DNA of 64,000 bases from Saccharothrix algeriensis (GTDB taxonomy: Bacteria; Actinomycetota; Actinomycetes; Mycobacteriales; Pseudonocardiaceae): the NCBI RefSeq assembly GCF_016907655.1, contig NZ_JAFBCL010000001.1:4746001-4810000 (forward strand), given 5' to 3'. Made by a program: the position numbers and the translations under genes. The notes beneath the pieces are model-generated. The model was not told the DNA's origin. It searched no databases and was given only the letters and a program-made list of their open reading frames with translations. This document shows, piece by piece, positions 45,322-55,215 of this stretch (position 1 is its first letter; each line of letters opens with the position of its first letter).

Positions 45322-45476
45322 GGGGGTGCACGGGGTGATCCGATCGTGCCCGGCGCGCAACCGCCAGCGGGTTTCGGGCGTCCACCGGTCGGGGCACAGA
45401 AGTGATCGGGGTCGCGTCTGGGCGACACGCGGCGGATTTTCGCCTTCCACCGCACGGAGCGGGAGACGATGAGCGC

Positions 45477-46928
45477 ATGACAGCGGCGGACAGAGCGATC
45501 GCGGAACGGCCGCCCAAGGCCGCCCGCACCCGGCGCGGCGGCGGCCGGGCGGTCGTCGTCCGCAGCGCCCTCACCGCGTGGCTGGGCCGGCCACTGGCCG
45601 ACTTCCACCTGCTGCTGGCGGTCTTCGGGATGCTGACCGCCATCGGCCTGATCATGGTGCTCTCGGCGTCCGCGCCCGGCGAGGTCGCCGTCGGCGCGTC
45701 GGCCTACAGCGTGTTCCAGAAGCAGTTGCTGTACGTGGGCGTGGGCGCGGTGCTGTTCCTGATCGTGCTGCGCATACCGCTGCGCGCGATCCGGCACGCC
45801 AGCACGATGGCGATGCTGGTGTGCGTCATCATGCTCGTGCTCGTCCTGACCCCGCTGGGGACGACGCACTACGGCGCGCAGTCCTGGTTCATGGTCGGCT
45901 CGGCGTCGTTCCAGCCGATCGAGGCGGCGAAGCTCGCGCTGGCCCTGTGGGGCGCGCACGTGCTGGTCACCAAGCGGGCGCTGCTCAACCAGTACCGGCA
46001 CCTGCTGGTGCCGGTCGTGCCGGTGGCGCTCGTGGTGTTCGCGCTGGTCATGCTCCAGCCCGACCTGGGCGGCACGATCACGCTCGGCGTCGTGCTGATC
46101 AGCCTGCTGTGGTTCGTGGGCGCGCCGCTGCGGCTGTTCGGCGCGGTCGCGGTCGGGGCGGTGGCCGGCGCGGTCGTGCTGGCGATCGGCGCGCCGTACC
46201 GGCTGCTGCGGGTGGCGACCTTCCTGGACCCGGACAAGGACCCGCTGGGCGCGGGGCTGCAACCGCGGCAGGCGCTGCTCGCGCTGGCCGAGGGCGGGTT
46301 CTTCGGCAAGGGGCTCACCAACGGCAGCTCCAAGTGGCGCTACCTGCCCAACGTGCACAGCGACTTCATCTTCGCCGTCATCGGCGAGGAGCTGGGCTTC
46401 ATCGGGTGCCTGCTGGTGCTCGGGCTGTTCGCGCTGCTGGCGGTGGTGGGGCTGCGGATCGCCGCGCGCAACACCGACCCGTGGATCCGGATGGTGGCCT
46501 CGACGCTGACCGTGTGGCTGGTCGCGCAGGCCGCCATCAACATCGGCTACGTCGTGACGCTGCTGCCGGTCACCGGCATCACGCTGCCGATGATCTCCTC
46601 CGGCGGCACGTCGATCGTCACCACGATGGTCGTCTTCGGCATCCTGGCCAACTGCGCCCGGCACGAGCCGGAGGCCGTCTCCGCGCTGCGCTCGCTCGGC
46701 CCCGGCCGGGTCGGAGGGGTGCTGCGGCTGCCGCCGCCCGAGGCGTACAAGCCGCCGCCCCGGCGCAAACCCGTGCGGCCCTCGACGCCGCCGCGCAGCC
46801 GCAAGGCCGCGCCGCCCCCCGTGGACGAGCGGAGGATGGCCGGCCGGCACGCTCCGCCGTCGGAGTACCGTCGGCGCGATTCCCGCAAGGCGACCCAGGA
46901 CCGGTCCCGGCGTCGCGACGGGCGCTAG
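45477..46928 (+). CDS. ftsW: Septal peptidoglycan polymerase FtsW
   Basis: A 483-residue SEDS protein with about ten helices. It includes [59 protein letters not shown] with [20 protein letters not shown], and the end [16 protein letters not shown]. The last 80 residues are basic and Pro/Arg-rich. FtsW polymerises lipid II with FtsI. The frame opens farther upstream; ATG 45477 is chosen after GGGAGA. A three-codon frame (45469-45480) overlaps the start and is probably chance. It should have its own promoter, as the genes just before it run the other way. Confidence 0.93.
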   Translation: MTAADRAIAERPPKAARTRRGGGRAVVVRSALTAWLGRPLADFHLLLAVFGMLTAIGLIMVLSASAPGEVAVGASAYSVFQKQLLYVGVGAVLFLIVLRIPLRAIRHASTMAMLVCVIMLVLVLTPLGTTHYGAQSWFMVGSASFQPIEAAKLALALWGAHVLVTKRALLNQYRHLLVPVVPVALVVFALVMLQPDLGGTITLGVVLISLLWFVGAPLRLFGAVAVGAVAGAVVLAIGAPYRLLRVATFLDPDKDPLGAGLQPRQALLALAEGGFFGKGLTNGSSKWRYLPNVHSDFIFAVIGEELGFIGCLLVLGLFALLAVVGLRIAARNTDPWIRMVASTLTVWLVAQAAINIGYVVTLLPVTGITLPMISSGGTSIVTTMVVFGILANCARHEPEAVSALRSLGPGRVGGVLRLPPPEAYKPPPRRKPVRPSTPPRSRKAAPPPVDERRMAGRHAPPSEYRRRDSRKATQDRSRRRDGR

Positions 46929-46963
46929 CCCCTGCCGGGACCGGCCGGCGGTCGACCGCCGTC

Positions 46964-46987
46964 GCAGTACCGAACGCAGTACCGAAC
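46964..46987. repeat. 12-bp direct repeat before murG
   Basis: GCAGTACCGAAC occurs twice back to back, immediately before AAGGAGG of murG. It may be a duplication or a tandem regulator site. Confidence 0.6.
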
Positions 46988-47000
46988 AAGGAGGAAGTGC

Positions 47001-48104
47001 GTGACCGGGGTTCCCCAGCAGGCCGGACCGTGCGTGGTGGTCGCCGGAGGCGGCACCGCCGGGCACATCGAGCCCGCCCTGGCCCTGGCCGACGCCGTCA
47101 TGCGGCTGCGGCCCGACGCGCGCGTGGTCGCGCTCGGCACCGAGCGCGGGCTGGAGGGCAAGCTCGTGCCCGCGCGCGGCTACCCGCTGGAACTCGTCCC
47201 GCCGGTGCCGATGCCCCGCAAGCCGTCGCCGGACCTGCTCAAGCTCCCGCTGCGGGTCCGCGAGGCGGTCCGGCGCACCCGCGAGGTGCTCGAACGGGTC
47301 CGCGCGGACGTGGTGGTCGGCTTCGGCGGCTACGTGGCGCTGCCCGCCTACCTGGCGGCGCGCGGCCGGCTGCCGATCGTCGTGCACGAGGCCAACGCCA
47401 AGGCCGGCCTGGCGAACAAGGTCGGCGCGAAGTTCGCCGAGCGGGTCGCCGCCGCCGTGCCCGACTCGGGCCTGGGCGACGCCGAGGTGATCGGCATCCC
47501 GCTGCGCCACTCGATCACGACCCTGGACCGCGCGGCGCTGCGCGCCCAGGCCCGCGCGTACTTCGGGCTGCACCCGGACGCGCCGACGCTGCTGGTGTTC
47601 GGCGGCTCGCAGGGCGCGCGGACGATCAACAACGCGGTGTCCGGCGCGGCGTCGGCGTTCGCGCGGGCGGGCGTCGGCGTGCTGCACGCGCACGGGCCCA
47701 AGCACACCGTCGCGGTGCAGGCGGTGCCGGGCGCGCCGGCCTACGTGCCGGTGCCCTACCTGGAGCGGATGGACCTGGCCTACGCGGCGGCCGACGCGGT
47801 GCTGTGCCGGTCCGGCGCGATGACCGTCGCCGAGGTGTCGGCGGTGGGCCTGCCGGCGGTGTTCGTGCCGCTGCCGCACGGCAACGGCGAGCAGGCGCTC
47901 AACGCGGGCCCGGTGGTCACCGCGGGCGGCGGCCTGCTGGTGCCCGACGAGCAGCTGACGCCGCAGTGGGTCGCGCAGAACGCGGTGCCGCTGGTCGCCG
48001 ACCGGGCGCGGCTGGCCGCGATGACCGCCGCGACGCTGAGCACCGGTCACCGCGAGGCCGACGAGGTGCTGGCCCGCATCGTCCTGGAAGTGATCCGGAA
48101 GTGA
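47001..48104 (+). CDS. murG: Lipid II-forming GlcNAc transferase MurG
   Basis: A 367-residue GT28 enzyme. It has the N-terminal glycine loop [61 protein letters not shown] and the donor site [25 protein letters not shown] with NGEQALNA. It adds GlcNAc to lipid I. Strong AAGGAGG precedes the GTG. Its end overlaps murC by four bases. Confidence 0.95.
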   Translation: MTGVPQQAGPCVVVAGGGTAGHIEPALALADAVMRLRPDARVVALGTERGLEGKLVPARGYPLELVPPVPMPRKPSPDLLKLPLRVREAVRRTREVLERVRADVVVGFGGYVALPAYLAARGRLPIVVHEANAKAGLANKVGAKFAERVAAAVPDSGLGDAEVIGIPLRHSITTLDRAALRAQARAYFGLHPDAPTLLVFGGSQGARTINNAVSGAASAFARAGVGVLHAHGPKHTVAVQAVPGAPAYVPVPYLERMDLAYAAADAVLCRSGAMTVAEVSAVGLPAVFVPLPHGNGEQALNAGPVVTAGGGLLVPDEQLTPQWVAQNAVPLVADRARLAAMTAATLSTGHREADEVLARIVLEVIRK

Positions 48105-49495
48105 ACTTGCTCGATCGGGTGCACTTGGTCGGTATCGGCGGCGCGGGCATGAGCGGCATCGCCCGCATCCTGCTGGCGCGCGGCGCGCAGGTGTCCGGTT
48201 CGGACGCCAAGGACTCGCGCACCGTCCTGGCGCTGCGCGCGCAGGGCGCGGCGGTCGCGGTGGGCCACGACGGCGCGCACCTGGACCAGCTCGACGGCGG
48301 TCCGACGGCGGTCGTGGTGTCGACGGCGATCCGCGAGGACAACCCCGAGCTGGTCGCGGCGCGCGACCGGGGCGTCGTGGTGCTGCGGCGGGCCGAGGCG
48401 CTGGCCGCGCTGATGCTCGACCACCGCGTGGCCTGCGTGGCCGGCACGCACGGCAAGACGTCCACGACCTCCATGCTCACCGTGGCGCTGCAGCACTGCC
48501 GGATGGACCCGTCCTTCGCGATCGGCGGCGACCTCAACGAGTCCGGTGCGAACGCCCACCAGGGCACCGGCGGCGTGTTCGTGGCCGAGGCCGACGAGAG
48601 CGACGGGTCGTTCCTGTACTTCGCCCCGTCGGTGGCGGTGGTGACCAACGTCGAGGCCGACCACCTGGACCACCACGGCACGGTCGAGGCTTACACCGCG
48701 GTGTTCGACTCGTTCCTGGAGCGCATCGACCCCGACGGCGTGCTGGTGGTGTGCGCGGACGACCCGGGCGCGGCGGCGCTGGCGCGGCGGGCGGCGGCCC
48801 GCGGCCTGCGGGTGCGGCCCTACGGCCGCACGGCGAGCGGTCCGGGCGCGGCGCGGCTGGTCGACTACCGGCCCCACGAGGGCGGCGGGCTCGCGGTCGT
48901 GGAGGTCGACGGCGAGGCGGTGCCGGTGCGGGTCGCGGTGCCGGGCGAGCACATGGCGGCCAACGCGGTCGCGACCCTGGTCGCGGCGCTGGAGCTGGGC
49001 GCGCGGCGGGACTGCGTGCTGGAGGGCCTGGCCGCGTTCGGCGGGGTGCGCCGGCGGTTCGAGTTCAAGGGCCGCGCCGCGGGCGTGCGGGTCTACGACG
49101 ACTACGCCCACCACCCGACGGAGGTCTCCGCCCAGCTCGCCGCCGCCCGGCCGGTCGCCGACGGCGGCAGGCTGGTCGTGGTGTTCCAGCCCCACCTGTA
49201 CTCGCGCACCCGGCTGTTCGCCGACGAGTTCGGCGCGGCGCTCGGCCTGGCCGACGAGGTCGTGGTGCTCGACGTGTACGGCGCGCGGGAGGACCCGGAG
49301 CCCGGGGTGACCGGCGCGCTGGTGGCGGGCCGGGTGCCGCTGGAGGAGGGCCGGGTGCACTACGAGCCGTCGTTCGACCGGGTGCCCGCGCTGGTGGCGG
49401 GCCTGGTCGGCGACGGCGACGTGGTGGTGACCATGGGCGCGGGCGACGTGACCATGCTCGGCCCCGAGATCATCGGGGAGCTGGACCGGGGATGA
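48101..49495 (+). CDS. murC: UDP-MurNAc:L-Ala ligase MurC
   Basis: A 464-residue Mur ligase with [22 protein letters not shown] at the start, ATP site [12 protein letters not shown] (about 114-125), [38 protein letters not shown] and [10 protein letters not shown]. It adds the first residue of the stem peptide. The GTG overlaps the murG stop. Confidence 0.95.
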   Translation: MNLLDRVHLVGIGGAGMSGIARILLARGAQVSGSDAKDSRTVLALRAQGAAVAVGHDGAHLDQLDGGPTAVVVSTAIREDNPELVAARDRGVVVLRRAEALAALMLDHRVACVAGTHGKTSTTSMLTVALQHCRMDPSFAIGGDLNESGANAHQGTGGVFVAEADESDGSFLYFAPSVAVVTNVEADHLDHHGTVEAYTAVFDSFLERIDPDGVLVVCADDPGAAALARRAAARGLRVRPYGRTASGPGAARLVDYRPHEGGGLAVVEVDGEAVPVRVAVPGEHMAANAVATLVAALELGARRDCVLEGLAAFGGVRRRFEFKGRAAGVRVYDDYAHHPTEVSAQLAAARPVADGGRLVVVFQPHLYSRTRLFADEFGAALGLADEVVVLDVYGAREDPEPGVTGALVAGRVPLEEGRVHYEPSFDRVPALVAGLVGDGDVVVTMGAGDVTMLGPEIIGELDRG

Positions 49496-50220
49496 GCACG
49501 CAGACGGCGCGCCACCGACCCGCCACCGCGCAGCGGCGGCGCCCGTCGGGGCGCGGCGGCCCGTCCCGGCGCACGGTGCTGCGCCGCCGGGCCGTCGCGG
49601 TCCTGGTCCTGGTGGCGGTGACCGCCGTCGTGGTGGCGGTCTGGTTCACGCCGCTGCTGGGCGTGCGGGAGGTCGAGGTGCTGGGCACCGCGGACCTGAC
49701 CGCCGACCAGGTGCGCGCGGCGGCGGCGGTCGAGCCGGGCACGCCGCTGGTCCGGCTGGACGTCGAGCGGGTCGCGGAGCGGGTGCGCGCCCTGCCGCGG
49801 GTCGCGGCCGTGGCCGTGGAGCGGTCGCTGCCCGGCACCGTGCGGCTGACCGTGCAGGAGCGCAAGCCCGTCGCCGTGGTCGTGCGGGGCGACGGCGCGC
49901 ACCTGGTGGACGCCACCGGCCTGGACTACGCGGTGGTGCCGCAGGCTCCGGGGAGCCTGCCGGAGCTCAAGGCCGAGCCCGCCGGGACGCCGGCCGCGGT
50001 CGCGGTGGTCACCGGGCTGCCCGAGGAGCTGCGGCGGGAGGTGCTGACCGTGTCGGCCACCACCGGCGCGGACGTGAAGCTGGCGCTGACCGGCGGTCGC
50101 GAGGTCCGCTGGGGCTCGGCGGCCGACACGCCCCGCAAGGCGGCGGTGGTGCAGGTGCTGATGACCCGCGAGGGAACGGTGTTCGACGTGTCGAGCCCGG
50201 AGCTGCCCGCGGTGTCCTGA
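49492..50220 (+). CDS. ftsQ: Cell division protein FtsQ
   Basis: A 242-residue bitopic protein. A basic cytoplasmic start (1-35) is followed by one membrane segment (about 36-54), the POTRA domain ([61 protein letters not shown]) and the beta domain ending SSPELPAVS. FtsQ holds FtsL/FtsB in the divisome. ATGA overlap with murC. Confidence 0.93.
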   Translation: MSTQTARHRPATAQRRRPSGRGGPSRRTVLRRRAVAVLVLVAVTAVVVAVWFTPLLGVREVEVLGTADLTADQVRAAAAVEPGTPLVRLDVERVAERVRALPRVAAVAVERSLPGTVRLTVQERKPVAVVVRGDGAHLVDATGLDYAVVPQAPGSLPELKAEPAGTPAAVAVVTGLPEELRREVLTVSATTGADVKLALTGGREVRWGSAADTPRKAAVVQVLMTREGTVFDVSSPELPAVS

Positions 50221-50613
50221 GGCGGACCCGGTGCGCGGCGGGGGAGTCGGCGCCGGCGCGCCGCTCCTGACCGTGCCGCGCCGCGGCGTGCTCGGGCGGC
50301 GTGCTCGGGCGCCGGGCTCGGGCGCGCCGCTCCTGGCCGTGCCGCGCCGCGGCGCGGCACGGGCTTGCCGCTCCCGGGCTTGCCGCTTCCATTTGCGCCG
50401 CTTCCGTTTGCGTAGCTTTCGGTTGTGCCGCTTCCGGCCGGCACCGCTCCCGGGACCGGCGTCGCCCGACCCTCCCGTCCGGTGGCCGGGCGGCGGTGTC
50501 CGGGTGGGGCGTGATGCTCACCACGCCGCGCCGGCCCGGACGTCCCCGCGACCGGGCCGGGTCGCGGCGAAATCCGGTTCTGCGGCCCGCCGCCGGCGGC
50601 GATACTGCGCGCC
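50221..50613. other. Repeat-rich gap between ftsQ and the DinB-like gene
   Basis: No real gene. A block CGCCGCTCCTG-CCGTGCCGCG occurs twice (about 50258-50285 and 50327-50355), followed by the 15-base array listed next. A forward frame here would give a Cys/Arg/Phe repeat peptide and is rejected. Confidence 0.65.
50365..50454. repeat. 15-bp tandem array, six units
   Basis: Six consecutive 15-base units: TTGCCGCTCCCGGGC, TTGCCGCTTCCATTT, GCGCCGCTTCCGTTT, GCGTAGCTTTCGGTT, GTGCCGCTTCCGGCC and GGCACCGCTCCCGGG. The units share CCGCTTCCG. Plan and length resemble the array at 27668-27782. Confidence 0.75.
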
Positions 50614-51138
50614 ATGACCGAGCCGAAGATCGTGACCAGGCCCGAGGACCGGGTGGACGTGCCCTGGACCGGCGACGAGCGCACCCTGCTGGGCGCGTTC
50701 CTGGACTACCTGCGGGGCACCGTCGAGCTGAAGCTCGCCGGGCTGTCCGAGGAGGACGGCCGGCGCGCGGTGCTCCCCTCGCCGCTCACCACGGCCGCCG
50801 GGGTGGTCAAGCACCTCCGCTGGGTGGAGCACTACTGGTTCCGGGTGGTGCTCGGCGGGCACCCCGACACCGCCCCGTACTCGGCGGAGGACCCCGACGC
50901 CGACTGGCGCGTCGAGCCGGGGGAGACGATCTCCGGATTGCTGGCCGACTACGCTGGGCAGTGCGCGGTGAGCCGGGAGGTCGTCGCGGGGCTCGACCTC
51001 GACCACGAGGTGGTGTTCCGCGGGGACAAGCGGCTTTCCGTGCGCTGGGTGCTGATCCACCTCGTCGAGGAGACGGGTCGGCACGCGGGGCACCTGGACG
51101 CGGTGCGCGAGCTGCTCGACGGCGCGACCGGCGAGTAG
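50614..51138 (+). CDS. DinB/DUF664-family protein
   Basis: A 174-residue four-helix protein of the DinB-like (DUF664) superfamily. FLDYLRGTVELKLAGLSEED is helix 1, HLRWVEHYWFRVVLG carries likely metal histidines, and VRWVLIHLVEETGRHAGHLDAVREL carries the third. Many actinobacterial members are mycothiol-dependent transferases, so that is possible. It sits between ftsQ and ftsZ, which are neighbours in most relatives, so it is an insertion. Confidence 0.83.
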   Translation: MTEPKIVTRPEDRVDVPWTGDERTLLGAFLDYLRGTVELKLAGLSEEDGRRAVLPSPLTTAAGVVKHLRWVEHYWFRVVLGGHPDTAPYSAEDPDADWRVEPGETISGLLADYAGQCAVSREVVAGLDLDHEVVFRGDKRLSVRWVLIHLVEETGRHAGHLDAVRELLDGATGE

Positions 51139-51205
51139 ACCTGGCTCACCCGGTCGGGACAAGACACGGCGTGGCAACTGGACCGAGGCATTTTTCGTGC
51201 ATAAC

Positions 51206-51257
51206 GTCCTGAAGGACATACGGGGTTGACATAACCTTCAACCTCTGGTTGAGGGTT
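51206..51257 (+). promoter_or_regulatory. ftsZ upstream promoter and operator-like repeats
   Basis: TTGACA (51226-51231) is a good -35. Just after it AACCTTCAACC (51233-51243) and GGTTGAGGGTT (51247-51257) form an 11-base inverted repeat with one mismatch around TCT. Upstream, GTCCT-GA-AGGAC (51206-51217) is a second dyad. A regulator bound at 51233-51257 would cover the promoter. No clear -10 is seen at the usual spacing. Confidence 0.55.
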
Positions 51258-51346
51258 TCAATCCGGGTGGAGCTCCGTCCGGGTGGGACGCCGGTGGTCA
51301 TCCACTCCAGCACATGAGCACGGACACGATCAGGAAGGCGGATCCG

Positions 51347-52669
51347 ATGACGCCCCCGCACAACTACCTCGCGGTGATAAAGGTCGTCGGCATCGGCGGC
51401 GGCGGTGTCAACGCCGTGAACCGGATGATCGAGGTCGGGCTCAAGGGCGTCGAGTTCATCGCGGTGAACACCGACGCGCAGGCGCTGCTGATGTCCGACG
51501 CCGACGTCAAGCTCGACATCGGCCGGGAGCTGACCCGCGGGCTCGGCGCGGGCGCGAACCCCGAGGTGGGCCACAAGGCCGCCGAGGACCACCGCGAGGA
51601 GATCGAAGAGGTCCTCAAGGGCGCGGACATGGTCTTCGTGACCGCGGGCGAGGGCGGCGGCACGGGCACCGGCGGCGCGCCGGTCGTGGCGTCCATCGCC
51701 CGCAAGCTCGGCGCGCTCACCATCGGCGTCGTGACGCGGCCGTTCTCGTTCGAGGGCAAGCGCCGCGCCAAGCAGGCCGAGGAGGGCATCCAGGCCCTGC
51801 GCAACGAGTGCGACACGCTGATCGTGATCCCCAACGACCGGCTGCTCCAGCTCGGCGACATCGGCGTCAGCCTGATGGACGCCTTCCGCTCCGCGGACGA
51901 GGTGCTGCTCTCCGGTGTCCAGGGCATCACGGACCTGATCACCACCCCCGGCCTGATCAACCTGGACTTCGCCGACGTGAAGTCGGTCATGTCCGGGGCC
52001 GGGTCGGCGCTGATGGGCATCGGCTCGGCCCGCGGCGAGGGGCGCGCGGTGCAGGCCGCGCAGAAGGCCATCAACTCGCCGCTGCTGGAAGCGTCCATGG
52101 AGGGCGCCCACGGCGTGCTGCTGTCCATCGCGGGCGGTTCGGACCTCGGGCTGTTCGAGATCAACGAGTCGGCTTCGCTGGTGCAGGAGGCCGCCCACCC
52201 GGACGCCAACATCATCTTCGGCACGGTGATCGACGACTCGCTCGGCGACGAGGTCCGGGTCACGGTCATCGCCGCCGGGTTCGACAGCGGCGGCCCGACG
52301 CACAAGAAGCTCGAACCGCAGGCGCTGTCCGGCGCGACGCGCAACGGGGCGGGCGCGCCGGGGCAGCCCGGCGTGGTCAACGCGCCGCCGCCGGTGGTGG
52401 TGGAGCAGCAGCAGTCCCCGCCGGAGCAGTTGCCGAGCAGGCCCGCCGTGCCGCCGCAGCCGGTGCAGGGCGGCGCCCTGTCCCAGCCGGTCTACCAGGC
52501 GCCGCCGCCGGTCCAGCACACCGCGCCGCCCCCGCCGCCGGTCAGCCCGGTCCAGCCGCCGCCGACGATCTCCCGGCCGCTGTCGCAGGGTTCGCTGCCC
52601 GGCCGCGCGGTGCCGGTGACCGACGACCCGGACGACGAGGTCGACGTGCCGCCGTTCATGCGCCGCTAG
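51347..52669 (+). CDS. ftsZ: Cell division GTPase FtsZ
   Basis: A 440-residue tubulin homologue. It starts [29 protein letters not shown], has the tubulin signature [16 protein letters not shown] and the NDRLLQLGD loop. The linker (about 340-425) is long and rich in Pro, Gln and Val. It ends with [12 protein letters not shown], the conserved tail that binds SepF and FtsW. The ATG at 51347 is chosen because AGGAAGG lies eight bases upstream; an in-frame ATG at 51314 would add eleven residues. Confidence 0.96.
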   Translation: MTPPHNYLAVIKVVGIGGGGVNAVNRMIEVGLKGVEFIAVNTDAQALLMSDADVKLDIGRELTRGLGAGANPEVGHKAAEDHREEIEEVLKGADMVFVTAGEGGGTGTGGAPVVASIARKLGALTIGVVTRPFSFEGKRRAKQAEEGIQALRNECDTLIVIPNDRLLQLGDIGVSLMDAFRSADEVLLSGVQGITDLITTPGLINLDFADVKSVMSGAGSALMGIGSARGEGRAVQAAQKAINSPLLEASMEGAHGVLLSIAGGSDLGLFEINESASLVQEAAHPDANIIFGTVIDDSLGDEVRVTVIAAGFDSGGPTHKKLEPQALSGATRNGAGAPGQPGVVNAPPPVVVEQQQSPPEQLPSRPAVPPQPVQGGALSQPVYQAPPPVQHTAPPPPPVSPVQPPPTISRPLSQGSLPGRAVPVTDDPDDEVDVPPFMRR

Positions 52670-52769
52670 CGGTTAGGCGCCGAGCGGTCCGGCGAGCGGG
52701 AGGGGGGATCGGCCGAGCGGGTTCGGCTGGTCTCCCCTCCGCCGTGCCGGCCCCCGTGCATGGCAGGCT

Positions 52770-53480
52770 GTGAGGGTGCGCATCCGTCGTGTCGTGACCA
52801 CCCGCAGGGGCGGGGTCTCCCGGCCGCCCTACGAGTCGTTCAACCTCGGTGACCATGTCGGCGACGACCCCTCGGCGGTGGCGGCCAACCGCCGCAGGCT
52901 GGCCGAGGGCATCGGGCTGGGGCCCGATCGCCTGGTGTGGATGGAACAGGTCCACGGCCGCGCCGTCGGCGTGGTCGACGGCCCGCGGGACACCCCGCTG
53001 GAGGCCACCGACGCGGTCGTCACCAAGGTCCCCGGCCTCGCGCTGGCGGTGCTGACCGCCGACTGCGTGCCCGTGCTGCTCGGCGACCCGGAGGCGGGGG
53101 TGGTCGCCGCCGTCCACGCCGGGCGGGTCGGCGCCCGCGTCGGCGTCGTGCCGGCCGCCCTCGCGGCGATGCGGGAGCTGGGCGCCGAGCCGGGGCGGGT
53201 CGAGGCCCTGCTCGGGCCCGCCGTCTGCGGCCGGTGCTACGAGGTGCCCGAGCAGATGCGGGCCGACGTCGAGCGGCACCTGCCCGGCAGCGCCACCGAG
53301 ACCCGGGCCGGCAAGCCGGCGCTGGACCTGCGCGCCGGGCTGTGGCAGCAGCTCGCGGACGCCGGGGTCGGCCGGATCGGCGTCGACCCCCGCTGCACGG
53401 TGGAGGAGCGCGACCTGTTCAGCCACCGCCGCGACCCCGGCACGGGGCGCATCGCCGGCGTGATCTGGGCCGAGTCGTGA
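52770..53480 (+). CDS. pgeF: Laccase-domain purine/peptidoglycan editing factor PgeF
   Basis: A 236-residue YfiH/DUF152 protein. The metal-site blocks are present: VWMEQVHGRAV, VLTADCVPVLL and AAVHAGRVGARVGV. The end VEERDLFSHRRDPGTGRIAGVIW is typical. Family members act as purine nucleoside enzymes or remove misplaced serine from peptidoglycan precursors. The GTG at 52776 is an alternative start. Coupled to yggS by a GTGA overlap. Confidence 0.9.
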   Translation: MRVRIRRVVTTRRGGVSRPPYESFNLGDHVGDDPSAVAANRRRLAEGIGLGPDRLVWMEQVHGRAVGVVDGPRDTPLEATDAVVTKVPGLALAVLTADCVPVLLGDPEAGVVAAVHAGRVGARVGVVPAALAAMRELGAEPGRVEALLGPAVCGRCYEVPEQMRADVERHLPGSATETRAGKPALDLRAGLWQQLADAGVGRIGVDPRCTVEERDLFSHRRDPGTGRIAGVIWAES

Positions 53481-54175
53481 ACCGCCGCGACGAGCTGGCC
53501 GCGAACCTGGCCGAGGTCCGCGCGCGGGTCGACCGGGCGTGCGCCGCCGCCGGGCGGGACAGCGCCGAGGTGGCGCTGCTCGCGGTCACCAAGACGTTCC
53601 CGGCGCAGGACGTGGCGCTGCTGTCCGAGCTGGGGCTGACCGAGTTCGCCGAGAACCGGGACCAGGAGGCGGGGCCGAAGGTCGCGGAGTTCGCCGCGCT
53701 GCGGCCGGGCGCGCCGGCCCGCTGGCACATGGTCGGCGGCCTCCAGCGCAACAAGGCCAGGACCGTCGTGCGGTGGGCCGACCAGGTCGACTCGGTGGAC
53801 TCCGAGCGGCTGGCGGACGCCCTGGCGAAGGCGGCGACCGCGCCGCTGGACGTCCTGGTGCAGGTCAGCATCGACGGCGACCCGAAGCGGGGCGGGCACC
53901 CGCTGCCGGACCTGCCCCGGCTGGCCGAGTACGTCACCCGGAAGGACGAACTTGTCCTGCGCGGTGTGATGACTGTCGCACCCCTCGGGATGTCTCCACG
54001 CCAGGCGTTTGACGCTCTTCACAGTGCGGTAACCCGCTTGCGCGCCGATCACCCCACTGCGACCGTGATCTCGGCGGGGATGTCCGGTGACCTGGAAGAT
54101 GCGATTGCGTGCGGATCCACGTGCGTGCGTGTCGGAACAGCGTTGCTGGGCGGCCGGAGACTAGCCTCGCCGTAA
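53477..54175 (+). CDS. yggS: PLP homeostasis protein YggS/PROSC
   Basis: A 232-residue single-domain PLP-binding barrel. The PLP lysine is in LLAVTKTFPAQDV, followed by EFAENRDQEAGPKV, WHMVGGLQRNKART, DSVDSERLADAL and the phosphate site SAGMSGDLEDAIACGSTCVRVGTALLG. It buffers pyridoxal phosphate and has no known catalysis. It lies in the usual pgeF-yggS-sepF order. Confidence 0.93.
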   Translation: MNRRDELAANLAEVRARVDRACAAAGRDSAEVALLAVTKTFPAQDVALLSELGLTEFAENRDQEAGPKVAEFAALRPGAPARWHMVGGLQRNKARTVVRWADQVDSVDSERLADALAKAATAPLDVLVQVSIDGDPKRGGHPLPDLPRLAEYVTRKDELVLRGVMTVAPLGMSPRQAFDALHSAVTRLRADHPTATVISAGMSGDLEDAIACGSTCVRVGTALLGGRRLASP

Positions 54176-54244
54176 CTGTCGGGGAACCTCTGGGACGGCC
54201 GCGACGTCCTTGCGGGTAGGGATCGGCGGAGGAAGGGCTCGACC

Positions 54245-54865
54245 ATGAGCGGGTTTCACAAGCTGAAGGCCTACTTCGGGATGGTTCCCGCCGAGTACGC
54301 CGACGACCCGGACTACGAGGCCGACCGAGCGGGGCGGTACGACTACCGCGCCGAGTACGCCGACCACGAGGACTACGAGCCCTACCCCGAGCAGCGCAAC
54401 GGCCGCCGGCCGGCGACCCGCTACCGCGGCGAGCCGGAGGAGGCGGAGGACTTCGAGGCCGACCTGCGGGCCCGGGCGGCTCGGCGGTCCTGGACCGCCG
54501 AGCCGACGCACGGCGCGCTGGCCGTGGAGCCGCAGCGGGAGCCGGTCAGCCGGGCCCGCCCGGCGCCCGAGCCCGCCCGAAAGCCGCTGGGCCGCATCAC
54601 CACGCTCAACCCGCGCAGCTACAGCGAGGCGCGGACCATCGGCGAGCACTACCGCGACGGCACCCCGGTGATCATCAACCTCACCGACATGAACGACGCG
54701 GACGCCAAGCGGCTGGTCGACTTCGCGGCGGGGCTGGCGTTCGCGCTGCGCGGCTCGATCGACAAGGTCACCAACAAGGTGTTCCTGCTCTCACCGCCCA
54801 ACATCGACGTCACGGCGGAGGACCGCCGGCGGCTCGCCGAGGGCGGGTTCCTCAACCACGGGTGA
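54245..54865 (+). CDS. sepF: Z-ring anchor SepF
   Basis: A 206-residue protein. The N-terminal amphipathic helix MSGFHKLKAYFGMV binds membrane. A variable acidic linker with DYE/DYR runs follows to about residue 110. The SepF core is TTLNPRSYSEARTIGEHYRDG, VIINLTDMNDADAKRLVDFAAGL and KVFLLSPPNIDV. In actinobacteria SepF replaces FtsA as the FtsZ anchor, and none of the window's genes is ftsA. Confidence 0.94.
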   Translation: MSGFHKLKAYFGMVPAEYADDPDYEADRAGRYDYRAEYADHEDYEPYPEQRNGRRPATRYRGEPEEAEDFEADLRARAARRSWTAEPTHGALAVEPQREPVSRARPAPEPARKPLGRITTLNPRSYSEARTIGEHYRDGTPVIINLTDMNDADAKRLVDFAAGLAFALRGSIDKVTNKVFLLSPPNIDVTAEDRRRLAEGGFLNHG

Positions 54866-55170
54866 GTGATGGCACAGTTGGTGGTGTGTTCGCACTCGCG
54901 CTCGTCGTCTACTACGTGCTGTTCGCGTTCTGGCTGCTCCTCACGGCCCGGGTCGTCGTGGAGCTGGTCAGGTCTTTTGCCAGGGAGTGGCGGCCCGCAG
55001 GCGGCGTCGCGGTGGCCCTGGAGACCGTCTACACCGTGACCGATCCCCCGGTCCGGCTGCTCCGTCGGCTCATCCCGACGGTGCGGATCGGGGGCATCGG
55101 TCTGGACTTGTCCATTATTGTGCTGTTGCTGGTCGTTATCATTCTGATGCGAGTAGCCGATCCCAGGTGA
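54862..55170 (+). CDS. yggT: YggT-family membrane protein
   Basis: A 102-residue protein with two hydrophobic segments (ALALVVYYVLFAFWLLLTA and IGLDLSIIVLLLVVIILM) and the family motif TDPPVRLLRRLIPTVRIGGIGLDLS between them. It is usually encoded between sepF and divIVA. The GTG at 54862 overlaps the sepF stop; a GTG at 54886 is possible. Function unknown, perhaps in osmotic or cell-shape control. Confidence 0.88.
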   Translation: MSDGTVGGVFALALVVYYVLFAFWLLLTARVVVELVRSFAREWRPAGGVAVALETVYTVTDPPVRLLRRLIPTVRIGGIGLDLSIIVLLLVVIILMRVADPR

Positions 55171-55215
55171 GGGGACCAGGGATGTCCACAGCCCAGGAGT
55201 GCGTGAGGTGATCTG

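Noticed and set aside
45469-45480. Three-codon frame overlapping the ftsW start as a leader
   Set aside because: Too short to distinguish from chance; no supporting feature apart from the overlap.
50231-50617. Forward frame of 128 codons between ftsQ and the DinB-like gene
   Set aside because: The peptide is a readout of the 15-base array (CRFHL, RRFRL, RSFRL units) and basic low-complexity sequence.
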